Below are positions 10,160 through 21,500 of a DNA stretch of 64,000 nt, piece by piece (position 1 is the first letter of the stretch; each line of letters opens with the position of its first letter). The stretch covers positions 393,813,853 to 393,877,852 of the forward strand of contig NC_092872.1 of assembly GCF_028372415.1 (NCBI RefSeq). The letters are read 5' to 3'. A program made the translations under genes and the position numbers. This stretch comes from Notamacropus eugenii. Its lineage: Eukaryota > Chordata > Mammalia > Diprotodontia > Macropodidae. The notes below the pieces were generated by a model that did not search any database, was not told where the DNA came from, and saw only the letters and a list, made by a program, of their open reading frames with translations.

Positions 10160-10345
10160 TTTTCCCATCTCACAGTCTAAAGTGACAAGGGCCCCTAAGG
10201 CCATCTAGTTAAATTTCCTCATGATACAGATGAGAAGACTGAGGCAAACAGAGGTTAAATGACTTGCTCAAGGTTACACAGCTACTACATGTCTTAGAAG
10301 AGATTTAAACCCAGATCTTCCAGAATTCAAGGGTAGTGTTGTTTG
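10160..10345 (-). mobile_element. MIR-family SINE
   Basis: Reverse CORE-SINE: CAGATGAGAAGACTGAGGCA, TTGCTCAAGGTTACACAGCT. It separates two L2 pieces. Confidence 0.8.
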
Positions 10346-10429
10346 CCATTTGCTTACATTCTCAAATTTACCTAATTCTTATAAGCAATCAAAAAAACAA
10401 TCACCACCACCACCAATAACAGCAGCAAA

Positions 10430-10985
10430 ACCTCTTCCTTTGACCAGTTGCTTATTCTACCTTTTGTCTTCCTTTTGACTCCTTTAGACATTATGCCTGC
10501 TGCCTCTCCTTCCTCTCTGTTCACTCTTTTCTTGGCTTTTTGTGCAATTAAGGCTCCATTTCCACCATTCTACTTACGTTGTTTTCTCTGAGGTCACCAC
10601 TGGCATTTCAATCACCCAATAAAATGACCTTCTTTCAGTCCTCTTTCTCCATGATCTCTCTGAAGTTTTTGATATTATTGGCCAAGATCTCCTACTGGAT
10701 GCTCTCCTTTTGGAACCTCAGAGATGCCACACTTTCCCAGTACTTCTACTTCTGCAAATGCTCCCTCTCAGTCTGCTCATCCTGTTCCTGACCCCTTAAT
10801 GTGAATATTTCTCTCAGCAGTTTTACTTACTACCATGTTTCGAATGCCATATTTACTCAGAAGTTTCCCACAACTACATATCCAGGCTCAACCTCTGTAT
10901 TGGTTTCTCCTATCTCCAATTACCTACAAAGTGTCTCCAACCTCCAAATCATTAATCCTTTCACTACTAGATTAATCATTTTTTA
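10430..10985 (+). mobile_element. L2 LINE RT-region fragment
   Basis: Reads as decayed L2: GTCACCACTGGCATTTCAAT, CAATAAAATGACCTTCTTTC, CTCTCTGAAGTTTTTGATAT, corresponding to the L2 stretch with LSAAFDTVDH. The open frame at 10579-10791 follows it. Confidence 0.65.
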
Positions 10986-11089
10986 ATACATAGAAGTGTA
11001 TTAAAGTCATTGAATTAAATTTATTACAACAAACATTTATTAAATGCCTTCCCTCTGCAATTCTTTTGTGGGGATATAAAGATTAAAGG

Positions 11090-11335
11090 CTAAGTGGCAC
11101 AATGGGTAAAGTCTTGGACTTGAAGTCAGGAAGACCTGAGTTCAAATATGCCTCAGACACTTACTAGCTGTGTGACCCTGAGCAAGTCCCTCAACTTCTT
11201 TCAGTCTCAGTTTCCTCATCTGTAAAATGACAATAATAATAGCACCTATCTCACAGGGTTGTTGTAAGGATCAAACAAGATAACACATAAAAGCACTTTG
11301 AAAATTTATTATGTAAATGCTAGTTATTATTATTA
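11090..11335 (+). mobile_element. tRNA-headed CORE-SINE (THER/MIR type)
   Basis: The head GGCTAAGTGGCACAATGGGT keeps a tRNA-like A-box region. The core has CTAGCTGTGTGACCCTGAGC and TCAGTTTCCTCATCTGTAAA; the tail ends TAAATGCTAGTTATTATTAT. Near full length. Confidence 0.85.
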
Positions 11336-11404
11336 CATTCTAGTTGGGGATATGGAATATGCCCAAACATATGTAATTTAAAGCTTTAGGAGGAGGGTAG
11401 AATT

Positions 11405-11645
11405 CAGACATTTTTTAGTCATGTCTGACTCTTTGCTACACCATTTGGTGTTTTCTTGGCAAAGACACTAGAATGGTTTGCCATTTCCTTCTCCAGATAA
11501 TTTTACAGTTGAGGAACTGAGGCAAACAGGGGTAAGTGACTTGTCTAGGTTCACACAACTAGTAAGTGTCTGAGGCTGGATTTGAACTCACAAAGATGAG
11601 CCTATCTGATTCTAAACACAGTGCTCTATCTCCTACACAGTATAA
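11405..11645 (-). mobile_element. WSINE-type CORE-SINE
   Basis: Reverse SINE starting with its tail (TCATGTCTGACTCTTTG, GTGTTTTCTTGGCAAAGACA, TTTGCCATTTCCTTCTCCAG), then the core GGCAAACAGGGGTAAGTGAC, and ending in a decayed tRNA head. This tail form is typical of marsupial SINEs. Confidence 0.8.
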
Positions 11646-12049
11646 CTGCCAGAGGGTGGAATGGGAACCAAAAAAAGTGTGGGAAAAAAATTTGATAGCT
11701 AGAGAACACATTCATATTAGGGAAGGGGGTGGGATAGAATAAGACACTGGAATTGACCTTTCTGAAGGAATGTTAGGAAGGAGTGTGTATTCTAGGCATG
11801 AAAGATAGTCTTGAAAATATGTATTGAGTTCATGAAATGACTAGTAGTCCAGTTTGGCTAAAAAGTGAAATATATGAAGAAGAGCAACCTGAAACAAGTC
11901 AGGGTAAAGAAAGAATTCATTTCACAACTGTGATCAAATCTTCTGTTACCTACAAAATACATTACAAACTCTTCTTTTTGGCTTCAAAGTCCTTCCAACC
12001 TGGTGCTACCCTACTTTTCTAACTTTATCTCATATTATTTTTCTTCATC

Positions 12050-12830
12050 AATACATCAGTTGAAAACATTTATTGAGTGCTTACTACATTCCATATACTT
12101 TGCTGGAAATACAAAGACAAAAGTAAAATAAGCCCTTAATCAGTTTATAATCTTGTAGTAAAGATAATATATAAATAATAATAGTAGAAGTAAATAACTA
12201 GCATTTATATAACACTTTATTGTTTGCAGAATGCTTTATAAATATCTCATTTTATTCTCACATCAATTCTGGAAGTAGTCACTATTATTATTCCCATCTT
12301 AGAGATGAGGAAACTGAGGCAGGCACAGTCACAGAGTTAGCAAGTGTCTGAGGCCAGATCTGAATTCAGGTCTTTCTGACTCTAGGTTCAGTGTGCTATC
12401 TACTGTTCCACCAAAACAAACAAACAAAAAAGCAATGAATAAACAGGCAAATTCTACAGATAAACAGAAACAAAAAACCTTGGGGAAAGAGGCCGCTAAC
12501 AGCTGGCAGGGAGTGGAGAGAGGTGAGAGGATATCAGAAAAACTTTACATAGTAGGTGACTTTTGAGGTAAGTGTTGAAATAAACCAGGGACTCCAAGAC
12601 ATAAAGGTGAGATGACAGTGCTTTCTAGACTCATGGACAGTGAATGCAAAGGAATGAAGATGAGAGATGGCACAGAAAGTAAGTAAACCAATATGACTGG
12701 ACTGCTGAATTTGTGGAGAGAATTTATGAGGATGACTGTAGAGGTAGGAGGTGTCTAGGCTGGGAAAAGATTTAAATGCTAAACATTCAGATTTATATTT
12801 TATTCCTAGAGAATTTTCTTCTCTCCCCTG
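12050..12830 (-). mobile_element. L2-type LINE 3' end split by a MIR
   Basis: 12050-12180 is the reversed LINE tail (AAAACATTTATTGAGTGCTT). A MIR lies at 12185-12410. 12415-12830 resumes L2-like 3' UTR (AACCAATATGACTGGACTGC, TTAAATGCTAAACATTCAGA). Confidence 0.6.
12185..12410 (-). mobile_element. MIR SINE
   Basis: Reverse MIR: AGAGATGAGGAAACTGAGGC, AGTGTCTGAGGCCAGATCTG, tail to the left (AACTAGCATTTATATAACAC). Confidence 0.85.
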
Positions 12831-12834
12831 AAAT

Positions 12835-13265
12835 TACTCATGGCACCCTTCCCTGAATACTTTCAGCTGAAGACCTCACCTTACACTTCAACAAAAATTA
12901 AACAACAGCAAAATGAGGTCATCTCTGAAAAATCTCCCTTTCCCCCTTATCCTTATCTCATATCTCTATATCATTATTCCAAATATCTCCTACTCCATTG
13001 CAGTCCCTAATGGATGTCTCTTCTTTTCAAGACCAAGCCCTCTGCATGCATCTCTGATTCCCCCTTCTAGTCATCTCCAATAGATTGATCCCACCCTCAT
13101 CCCCACTCTCTCTTCAATCTTCTAGTTCCTTCACTGTTCCTTCACCCATGCCTCCCCTATCCTTCAAAAATTTCACTAGTTCCTACTCATTACGTTAGCT
13201 AAAATATTATATCTCTACTTTCTTAAGTAAATTCTTTGATAAAAGCCATCTCTACATGGTGCCTC
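12835..13265 (+). mobile_element. L2 LINE coding-region fragment
   Basis: Pyrimidine-rich L2 ORF sequence: AGACCAAGCCCTCTGCATGC, CCACCCTCATCCCCACTCTC, CTCTTCAATCTTCTAGTTCC. It lies upstream in L2 order relative to the 10.4 kb piece, so it is a separate copy or a rearranged one. Confidence 0.6.
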
Positions 13266-13279
13266 TACTTCCTTTACTC

Positions 13280-13430
13280 TCATGTGAGATGAGAGAATTA
13301 AAGCCAAGGCCAGGGAATATCTAGGAGGACAGTTTTGCTAGAATATAGAGTCTATGAAGGGAGGAACTATAAATGAGGAAAGGTAGGTAGACTGGAGTCA
13401 GATTATGATGCTCTATACATAGCAAAAAAT
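13280..13430 (-). mobile_element. L2-type 3' UTR fragment
   Basis: Resembles the same 3' UTR segment as 12700-12800 (AGGTAGGTAGACTGGAGTCA, TTATGATGCTCTATACATAG). Confidence 0.4.
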
Positions 13431-13639
13431 TAATGTGTGGTTGTATTTGTAATCTGGTTAGTTATTTGGCCTTTTTTTGGAGTTCAGCTGCCTAGTTTCA
13501 TAGTCAGCTGTCTTCACTCTCTTTGGTCATGCAGCCATAGAGTTATACTTGTCAAAATGTCATTATTCATGATTGAAGTTAGTTTACAATCTAAGGGAGA
13601 AATTTTTTTCTTTGTATCTTAATAATTTGAAAGGGTTAG

Positions 13640-14115
13640 GACATCCAGTTTTTTAAAATAATATTTTCCCCAGTTGCACATAAAGACAAACTTTAATATT
13701 CTTTTGAAAAATTTGAGTTCCAAATTTTGTCTCTCCTGCCCTCACCCCTTTCTTGAGGCAGTAAGCCATTTTATAGGTTACACATGTTCAGTTATGCAAA
13801 AAAAAATCATATTGGTCATAATGTGAAAGAAGATACAGAACAAAAGGAAAGAAAAACACAAAAAATACAGAAAGTGAAAAATAGTATGTTTTGCATTCAG
13901 GCTCCATCAGTTCTTTTCTGGAGGTAGACAGCATTTTTCATTTTATGAGTCCTTTGGAATTGTTTTGGGCTGTTGTATTGCTGAAAATAGCTAAGTCATT
14001 TGTTGCTGTTTCTGTGTATAGTGTTCTGGTTCTGCTCACTTCATTTTGCCTCAGTTAATATAAGTTTTTCCAGGGTTTTTTGAAATCTGCCTGCTTGGAT
14101 GTCCAATTTTTAAAA
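13640..14115 (-). mobile_element. L1 3' UTR (marsupial type)
   Basis: Reverse L1 3' end: AAAAATTTGAGTTCCAAATT, TTTTATAGGTTACACATGTT, GAGTCCTTTGGAATTGTTTT, ATAGCTAAGTCATTTG, TCTGCTCACTTCATTTTGCC, homologous to 27.5-28.1 kb. Truncated; no ORF2. Confidence 0.75.
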
Positions 14116-15147
14116 TGAATCAGTGACCTAGATTGTCTCTACACGCATGTACGTGTACACATGTAGACTTTGTCAATTTTACCTATTTTTTATGATTTGA
14201 CCAGCTAAGTCAAATGATCAAATTGGCAGATTTTTTGATGTATTTGGTTGTAAAGGCATTCTCCTTATATCTGGACAGCTTAATACTCTTTTCTTCAGAG
14301 TACAAATATGGGCTAGAGAATGGAGTTGGGCAATTACTTTGAGAAGATGGACCATGACTCAAAATGATACTCATGGGTTTTATTAATTCAAGAGTGTCTA
14401 GAATCTGTGCCATGTGTAGCAAAGTGGAATTCTTTTTTTTTAATCTAAGGCTTTTGTTGAGGTTAAACAGACTTTTTTTTAAACTTAGAACAATTCAACT
14501 AGCCTCACTGCAGGGGAAAAAAAAATTATGTTTTTTTGTAGCAGAAGAAAAAAAATGATGTTCCATTTCTTCAAATGGTAATATATACATCAAGGTAAAC
14601 ACCGAGTTGAAAGTCAAGTCTTGCAGTACAGCTAGCTGCATTGCTTGATCTCTATCTGAATGTTACTTGCATGATATTGGAATCTGCTGCCACTATAATA
14701 TGGGAAGAAGCTGTGACAGCATCAAAAAGGAATTACATTTGCTATAACCCCTCCCCCCAAAACAAAAAGCAACAACATGGGTGAAAATGTCTTTAACAAT
14801 TACTACAGGTCATCTCTACCTACTGCTGAACATACCGAATAGCATAGGGAAAGGCTTCTGGAGGGAACGAGCTAAGGCAAATATTAGAGGAGGGCTGTGT
14901 TAATATTCTAGTGTGAAAAATCAAAAAGGACCCCCCCCCCCCCCCAATTAGGCAAGTAGGGAGCAACAAGCAATATTAGTATAGTGAACTGTGATAAATT
15001 ACTAGTGGGTTTTAAGATTCCTTTAAGATTCAGGAAACGTTCCCTTCTTTTCTATTTGCTTTGTGTTTTTCACTCTTTTGATTCAGACTCAGATGATTCC
15101 CAATCTCTTCTAGTTGACTGGCTTTGGATTTTGAATAAAGCTCTTAA
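14116..15147. other. Unassigned DNA with a C15 run
   Basis: No repeat or gene recognised. Carries a C homopolymer at 14931-14945. Open frames here are short and featureless. Confidence 0.5.
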
Positions 15148-15196
15148 TATGTTTTAATCCAATCCCCAAAATACTTGTGCTTTTCTATTTGTTTAG

Positions 15197-15321
15197 GCCC
15201 ATTCATAGGAGAAGCATCTTACAGTACATTTTTGATTACAGCAATTCTCCTAACGGTGATTTTAATTTTCTTTATCCTTACTATGTCCATCTTAAAAAAC
15301 ATCAAATCCTGGAGGCATTGA
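15197..15321 (+). CDS. Candidate terminal exon encoding a membrane anchor (weak)
   Basis: A good acceptor (TTTTCTATTTGTTTAG) is followed at 15197 by a phase-1 frame reading (x)PFIGEASYSTFLITAILLTVILIFFILTMSILKNIKSWRH then TGA at 15319-15321. It would give a hydrophobic helix of about 20 residues and a short basic tail, the shape of the last exon of a type I membrane protein; phase 1 is usual after Ig, EGF or sushi exons. Against it: the frame is open only from about 15148, AT-rich DNA often yields hydrophobic frames, no partner exon is seen in the window, and I recognise no family. Confidence 0.2.
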
Positions 15322-15334
15322 TACTGGAGTCGCT

Positions 15335-15500
15335 GATGTGAGACAACAATGTGTAGTAGAAAAAACATCTCTTAGCAGTCAGAAGACTGGTTTGAGACCC
15401 ATCTGTGCCACCCATATTAGCTGTGTGGGCACACGTCACTTAAAATCTTAGTTTTCTCATCTATAAAATGGGAATAGTACACTTGTACTCTATACCTCCT
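15335..15500 (+). mobile_element. MIR SINE
   Basis: Forward MIR with ATTAGCTGTGTGGGCACACG, TTTTCTCATCTATAAAATGG. It lies just after the stop of the candidate exon. Confidence 0.65.
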
Positions 15501-15537
15501 ATAAGCAGGTATCTCCTGTGCTATAAAAAATATCATC

Positions 15538-15660
15538 TCCTTTAATTCAACAAATATGTAAGTGCCTGATATGTCCCATGTGCTATTCTAGGAATTGAGA
15601 AGTCTAAGACAAACAACCTCGGTGCTTAAGAACTTAATTTCTACAATCATTGCTAACATA
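15538..15660 (-). mobile_element. L2-type LINE tail
   Basis: Reversed L2 3' end: AATTCAACAAATATGTAAGT, CATGTGCTATTCTAGGAATT. Confidence 0.55.
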
Positions 15661-16168
15661 GTGATCATTCAAAAATGGGGTGAATGAATGAGCAAAACAA
15701 TTGAATCATGCTATTCTTCCTTATCCCTTCCCTTTTAATTTTTAATCAGTTTTCTTTTGCTACAATAATTTTTGAGGATTTCTATAGTTTTTGTTGTTGT
15801 GGCTATTTATTTGTTCGAAGTGAAAGCTAATTCCATTTACCAATATTCTTGGTCTTCTATAGTACCTGTTTTAAAAATCTCTGTAGTTTCCTCCACTTTC
15901 TCTTTCAGGGAGTACTGTTCTCTTCTTTCACTAATCATCTGCGTCACATCTCTTGCAAAGTGACCATTGATGCTTTCACCTTAGAGTAATGGATGAAGCT
16001 TAATCATGCAGGAGAAACTAGAAATGGGGATGTCTGAATTGGGGACTTTAAAATCATAAAGGGAGGAAAAAGAACATCTCTGCATTTTCATGACAACTCA
16101 GGCACAGGTGCAATGGGTTTTTATAATTTCTCCTTTGATAAATACATAGATAAATACAAATAAAAGCA
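15661..16168. other. Unassigned DNA
   Basis: No gene or confident repeat. The open frame at 15772-15963 shows no recognisable domain. Confidence 0.5.
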
Positions 16169-16171
16169 AAA

Positions 16172-16395
16172 TGGGGCAGCTAGGTGGTACAGTGGATAGA
16201 GTGCTAGGTCTGTAGGCATGAAGACTTAAGTTCAAGTACTGCCTCAGATACTTATGAGTCGTATATCTCTGGGCAAGTAACTCAGCCTCAGTTTCCTTAG
16301 CTGTAAGATGAAGATAACAATACCACCTACTTAAAAAGATCATTGTGGGAATGAAATCAAATAATATTTATGAAGTGCTTTGCAAACTTGGATAC
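16172..16395 (+). mobile_element. tRNA-headed CORE-SINE (THER/Mar type)
   Basis: Head GGGGCAGCTAGGTGGTACAG, TGGATAGAGTGCTAGG; core TTCCTTAGCTGTAAGATG; tail GAAGTGCTTTGCAAACTTG. Essentially full length. Confidence 0.85.
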
Positions 16396-16654
16396 AACTT
16401 TCTTTGCCAGCCTTATGGTTTGCAAGCAGCTTGGTGGGTGAGGAGAGAAAGAATCCAAGTGCAAGACTGTAGGAACTGACTGAAGTTTAGGATGAGGATC
16501 AGATACCCTAACTCTGAGTAATTATGAGGAATTTTTAGGTCTTGTGAGTAGGACCCAGGAAGGAGGAGCTAAGAGTGATTTCCATCTTTAGTTAGTACTG
16601 GCCCATGAGCTTGGCAGAGTATATAACATTGTGCAAATCCACAGACGGATGTGT

Positions 16655-16925
16655 CAGTGAGGAAGGATAATGATAACCAAATTTTATGTAGCATTTTTAA
16701 GGTTCACAAAGTGCTTTATATATTCATTCTAATTTAAGGTTCACAGCAACTTTGTCAATAAAGCGTGTGAGGTATTATCACTATTGTTTTAGGTGGAGAA
16801 AGTGAGGCTCAGTAAAGTAACTTATTTAGTAAATTTGATCACATACCAAGTTTAATGCCAAAGACAGGCTTCAAACTCTGGGATTCCAAGTCTGGTATGC
16901 TTTCCGTTACACCACATTGCCTCTA
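16655..16925 (-). mobile_element. MIR SINE
   Basis: Reverse MIR: TTCACAAAGTGCTTTATATA, AAAGTGAGGCTCAGTAAAG, then the terminal region TTCCGTTACACCACATTGCC. Confidence 0.7.
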
Positions 16926-17319
16926 CCATTTAATGAGAAGAGAAACCAATAATATTCTTTGTAATGGTTTCTGGAAATCAAACTATCATCCCCATAGTTC
17001 AATGTCCTTTACTAATGGACACCAAAACATCTCGAAGAACATTGAGCATATTTCCTTTAGTTTTTAATTCTTCTTGAGCCCTTATAGATTTTGGAGTGAA
17101 AAAAAAAATGATCCTCTCCTTAAAACTTTGGTACTTTTCTTGCAAAGAGCAATTCAAACTTCTATTCCCACTTTTTGCCACTCAAAAAGCACTTTTTTGC
17201 TTATTTGTTTAACTAACTTTATCTACTTACTCTTTAGAATTAACTTTGGGTCTTGAAATCAATGAGAAAAGTAATATAAGAAGTATCCCATCAGGGTGTA
17301 TTGAAAGTTACAAAAATGT

Positions 17320-17465
17320 AGAATAGTATAATTTATAGGGAAATTACTAGATTAACTATGGGAACTTGAACAAGTCTCTTGACCTGTCTGAGGTTTGTCT
17401 ATAAAATGAAGCTTCTAGACAAGATAACCTCTAAGGTCTCTTCCAGGTCTAAGATTCTATGAAAT
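17320..17465 (+). mobile_element. MIR SINE fragment
   Basis: Forward 3' half: AGACAAGATAACCTCTAAGG, CTCTTCCAGGTCTAAGATTC. Confidence 0.65.
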
Positions 17466-17634
17466 AATATTCCTCATTGACAAATATCCCTCTTCTGTAA
17501 ATGCAAAATAGATTGCCTTTGAAGCATTCAAATTTTAAATCATTTAGGGCTCATGTACCATCTGATCTACCACAAAAGCCCCAGAACACTGTGAGGTAAA
17601 TGGTCAGCTGGTTGTTGTCATGTATCATGGGGGA

Positions 17635-17880
17635 AAGTCATAGTAGCTGCATGGCTCAATGGATAGAATGCCAGGCCTGGAGTCAGACCTGAATTCACAT
17701 TTTAAAACACTTACTGTGTAACCCTAGGCAAATCATTTAACCCTGTTTGCCTAGTTTTCTCGTCTGTAAAGTGAGCTGTAGAAGGAAATGAAAATCACTC
17801 CAATTTCTCTGCCAAGAAAAATTCAGATTGGGTCAGGAAGAGTTGGACATGACTGAAACAACTGAACTACAAATAGAAAT
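17635..17880 (+). mobile_element. WSINE-type CORE-SINE
   Basis: Decayed tRNA head (GCATGGCTCAATGGATAGAA), core ACCCTAGGCAAATCATTTAA, and the marsupial tail TTTCTCTGCCAAG...GAGTTGGACATGACTGAAAC. Confidence 0.75.
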
Positions 17881-17884
17881 AAAG

Positions 17885-19640
17885 TGACTTATGGAAGGTG
17901 ATCAGTTAATAAGCTATCAGGGATACTCTTGAATTTTTCTTCCATTTATTTACTAGGAAAAAAAAGAAACGTGACCTTGTTAGCAACCACAACTATAGGA
18001 ATTATGCATTATGGTTACAGAAAGAGTGTAAGCATTGAGTTGGAAGGGTACACAGCTATTGAAGGCTTACTCTGTTAAATTCTGTTTATACAGCACTTAG
18101 AAATAGATACTGAAACAGTGACAGTTTTTCAAGAAGTAAATAAGATTCAGTCCTCACACAGGGAAAAACAAGAATGTAAGTGTATTTTAAAGCTTTTTTA
18201 TTTGATGGCTTAAAACACTGTGATCCCCACCTGACTAAATCAGAGGGGTATTTATAACATGCTATTATAAAATGCCTTTATAACATGCTAAGAATGAACA
18301 AGAGTTAGGGCAGGATTTTTCCTGTAAAGGACTTGCCATTGACATAATTGCCAAGCAAGGGCAAGTGCCAAGCAGCATGTGTGAACTTCTGTACTTTTTC
18401 TGTGTAAAGGAAAATAAGTTTCCACCCTGCTGATCCTGGCACATGAAGCTTCACTTTTTCCTCTTTAAAAGCTCTAGAATGATAGGGAAAGCATTCTTCC
18501 TAACCCAGCATCTCTTACTATTAGAAATCTGGAGCATGAAAGGCCCTCCTTGATGAGCTGGAGTCTCCCTGGGGACTCCAAGTTTGTAGAGTCTGATCTG
18601 CAAGGAGCATTTAACTTTCTCCCATATAGAAAAACAATCAGTCTGGGGGTGATGTGTTACTCAGATGAGCCAGCAAGAAAGTGAATTATCATAATGTGCT
18701 CATTTTATAATTTTGTAAAAAAAAAAAATCAGTCCTCTGGTAAAGAAATTTTCTTATAGCCAGAAAGCACTAATCCTTCTGTTACTCCCCAAATAGAGAT
18801 ATTTTTCCCATTTGTGGAACTCATCAACAAACTTTCTAAGTTTCTGGTCTCTGCTTTGGCCATGGGACTGTTGCCGATAGGCCATTTGGCATGTGTCTCC
18901 TGCCAAGAGTGTGGAGTTCACTTTCATAGCTCAGGATGTGATTGTGTGTGCTTCTCACTTATTACATCTGTTAAATTCAATTAGTGCCCCTTGTGCCATG
19001 GGAGGTCTGAGAGGAAAGAAGAAACATATCAACAATTGCTTGTATCACCGCCTGAACATATTCGTAGAGCGCTTGCCCCCTCCAAATATAAATTGTGTTC
19101 ACAGCAAGGGTCACCAATCAGTAGTTGTTAGAATCCATTATGAAGAAATAAACATTTATCAAATTGCTTTTTGAGAAGGTGAATAATTTAGCACCCTCCC
19201 CCCTCAAATCCTTACAATAACAACAAAACCATGCTGCTGACTGACAATTTATTTTATTCCTCAGAGATGCTGGAAGTGGCAGCATGCTGAGTGAATATTG
19301 ATCAGTTGGATATAGATAAATGAAATCTCATTTACAATTCTTGGGTTACTAGCTTGTCACCAATTAAAGCTGAAGAACATGCTAATATACCAACAGTATT
19401 AATAAGGATTCTAGGGGTTGCTGCTGACCAAGGTGCTATGTTGTTGTTTCCTGTTTCTTCCCTACCACTCTGATATCATAAGTTCTTTAAGAAGGTCCTG
19501 GTCCTTTACTTGCTCATACACTTCTCTGGATTTAAAATAGAAGGCACTGCTAATTAAATGACATTAACTTACTTTTGGGGGGGTGGGGCAGGAGACTTAG
19601 AGATAATGCTGTAGAATCATGGGGACCTTAGAGGAAATCC
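17885..19640. other. Longest repeat-poor island in the left half
   Basis: About 1.75 kb in which I recognise no transposon and no convincing gene. The open frame at 18893-19174 has no known motif. Sequence at 18300-18700 and 19240-19440 is of average complexity and could include conserved noncoding elements, but nothing in the sequence alone proves it. Confidence 0.4.
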
Positions 19641-19644
19641 ACAA

Positions 19645-20215
19645 ACTCACTTCAAAGTTTCTGTGATACTTCACTCTCCAGGTTCTCTTCCTACCTATCT
19701 GACCATTGCATCTCAGTCTTCTTCGCTGGATCTTCAGCCGGGTCATGCCATGAATGTCTCCCAGGGCTCTATCTTGGGCCCTCTTCCTCTTCTTTCATTT
19801 TGTTTGACTTCATCAGCTCTCATGGATTCAATTATCACTTCTATGTTGATGATTTTCAAATCTATTTACCTAGCCCTAATTTTCATCTTAACTCTAATCA
19901 AACATTTTCAATTATTTATTGGACATCAGAAAATGGATGTTCTGTAGATATCTTAAGCTCAACGTGTCCAAAGCTAAACTTATTTTCTTTTCCCTTAAAA
20001 CCTCCCCTCTTCCTAATTTCTCTATTATTATTGCGGGTACCACCATCCTCCCAGTCACCCAGGCTCACAACCTAGATGTCATTTTCACTCTTCACCCCTC
20101 CCCTACCTCCATTTAATCTTTGCCAAGGCCTGTGGATTTTTGCCTTCATAACATATTTCACATATGACTTCTCATCTCCTCTGACACTATTACTATGCAG
20201 AAGGTGGGCCCTCAT
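19645..20215 (+). mobile_element. L2 LINE RT fragment
   Basis: Decayed L2 RT on the plus strand: one frame reads SHGFNYHFYVDDFQIYLPSPNFHL (about 19815-19890), the YVDD-type catalytic block of L2, preceded by SQGSILGPL in another frame. Frameshifted and interrupted. Confidence 0.8.
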
Positions 20216-20319
20216 CACCTCATGTAAGAGACATTTCTAAAGTAGAATCTAATGTAGAATTTTAAGATAGTGAGTAATTGGATTTGAATGATGTGGTTAA
20301 TGAAGATGCCTTTAATTCT

Positions 20320-21235
20320 AGGTCTTTAATCTGAATGATTCTTTCATTATCCTCTTTCTTCTCGACTTCTCTGTGTAAGTATTCGGCATTGCTGACAATC
20401 CTCTCCTCTTGGATATTCTCCTCTGCTTTTTCTTAACATTACTCTCTCCTAGTTTTCTTACCTGCCCACACCTGTATGGGGTGTTCAGGGAGGACTAGCA
20501 CTCCTGGTCTGAGGGCTTGCAGAACCCTTTTTAGAGCTGCTCATCCACCTTTGATATCAAAATACCCACTTTTCCTCAACTTTCACCCGTGGCTCTGAAA
20601 AGCTTTGGCAAGCACAGTGGCCATAAGCCATCTTGAAAGACAGGTTAGACCAGGTTGAGGATAGCTGACAGGACTCAAACCTGTTGATGAGTTGGGGGGA
20701 TGTCCTCATCAAGCATGCGAAGACTTCCTTCAGTGGAATGAGTAGGTGAGAACAATTTGTTCCAAGGGCCATAAAGATGGCTGACATAGGTGCTGTGGTG
20801 CACGCAGAGCTTGATTAGGCATCAAAGATGCCAAGGCCATTCAATGCATCCTAGGCCATCACCAGTCATCTTGACTTTTGTCCTACCACTGGACTTTGTT
20901 GACTCTGGAAAAGAGAGTGATACTGGTGACTTTGTGCAACTCTACCTCTTTTAAATCCAATTAACAGGTGAGTCAAGATATCACTTTGTGATGTCATAGA
21001 TCCTCTTCTAGACAAAGGACATATGACATCTTTTCCTCAGTCTTCTTTGCTAGCTTATGATGCCCCTTAATGTGGTCATATGTCAACAATCTGTTCTGAA
21101 CTTCCTTCTCTTTTCTCTTTGTCTTGGTGACCTCATCAACCTTCATGGATTTAATTATCACCTCTTTATAGATGATTTAAAGACCTATACATCCATCCCT
21201 AGTCTCTTTCTTGAGTTCAGTTCCCACATATAATG
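20320..21235 (+). mobile_element. Second L2 copy, split by an RTE insertion
   Basis: 20320-20472 is L2 from just before the segment in the previous copy (CTCGACTTCTCTGTG, CTGACAATCCTCTCCTCTTG). 21035-21235 resumes L2 (TGACCTCATCAACCTTCATG, then GATTTAATTATCACCTC). The gap is the RTE tail. Confidence 0.6.
20473..21030 (+). mobile_element. RTE LINE 3' end
   Basis: Forward RTE 3' region: AAGACTTCCTTCAGTGGAAT, TAGGTGCTGTGGTGCACGCA, CATCACCAGTCATCTTGACT, TGTGATGTCATAGATCCTCT, ending in ACAAAGGACA. The 3' end differs from the Mar1-sharing tail at 4245, so at least two RTE subfamilies are present. Confidence 0.7.
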
Positions 21236-21299
21236 AGATAACATATGTGAAGTGATCTGTAAACCTTATATACTATATAAAACTAGGTATGAATCAAGT

Positions 21300-21500
21300 A
21301 CACAGGTCAATGGATCATAGAATCACAGTCTAGAGGTAGAATGGACATTAGATTTCATCAAATCCAAAATGAGGAATGAGAAAAATGGGACTCAAAGAAG
21401 TTAAATGACTTGCCTAGGATCACAAAGCTAGTAGATGTCTAAGGTGGGATATGAGTCCAGGTCTACCTGATTCTAACAACACTATATCACCTAAGAAAAT
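21300..21500 (-). mobile_element. MIR SINE
   Basis: Reverse MIR: AGAATCACAGTCTAGAGGTA, TGACTTGCCTAGGATCACAA. Confidence 0.75.

Noticed and set aside
16172-16250. tRNA gene suggested by the SINE head
   Set aside because: The tRNA-like head is part of a CORE-SINE, followed by core and tail, and lacks a credible cloverleaf 3' half.
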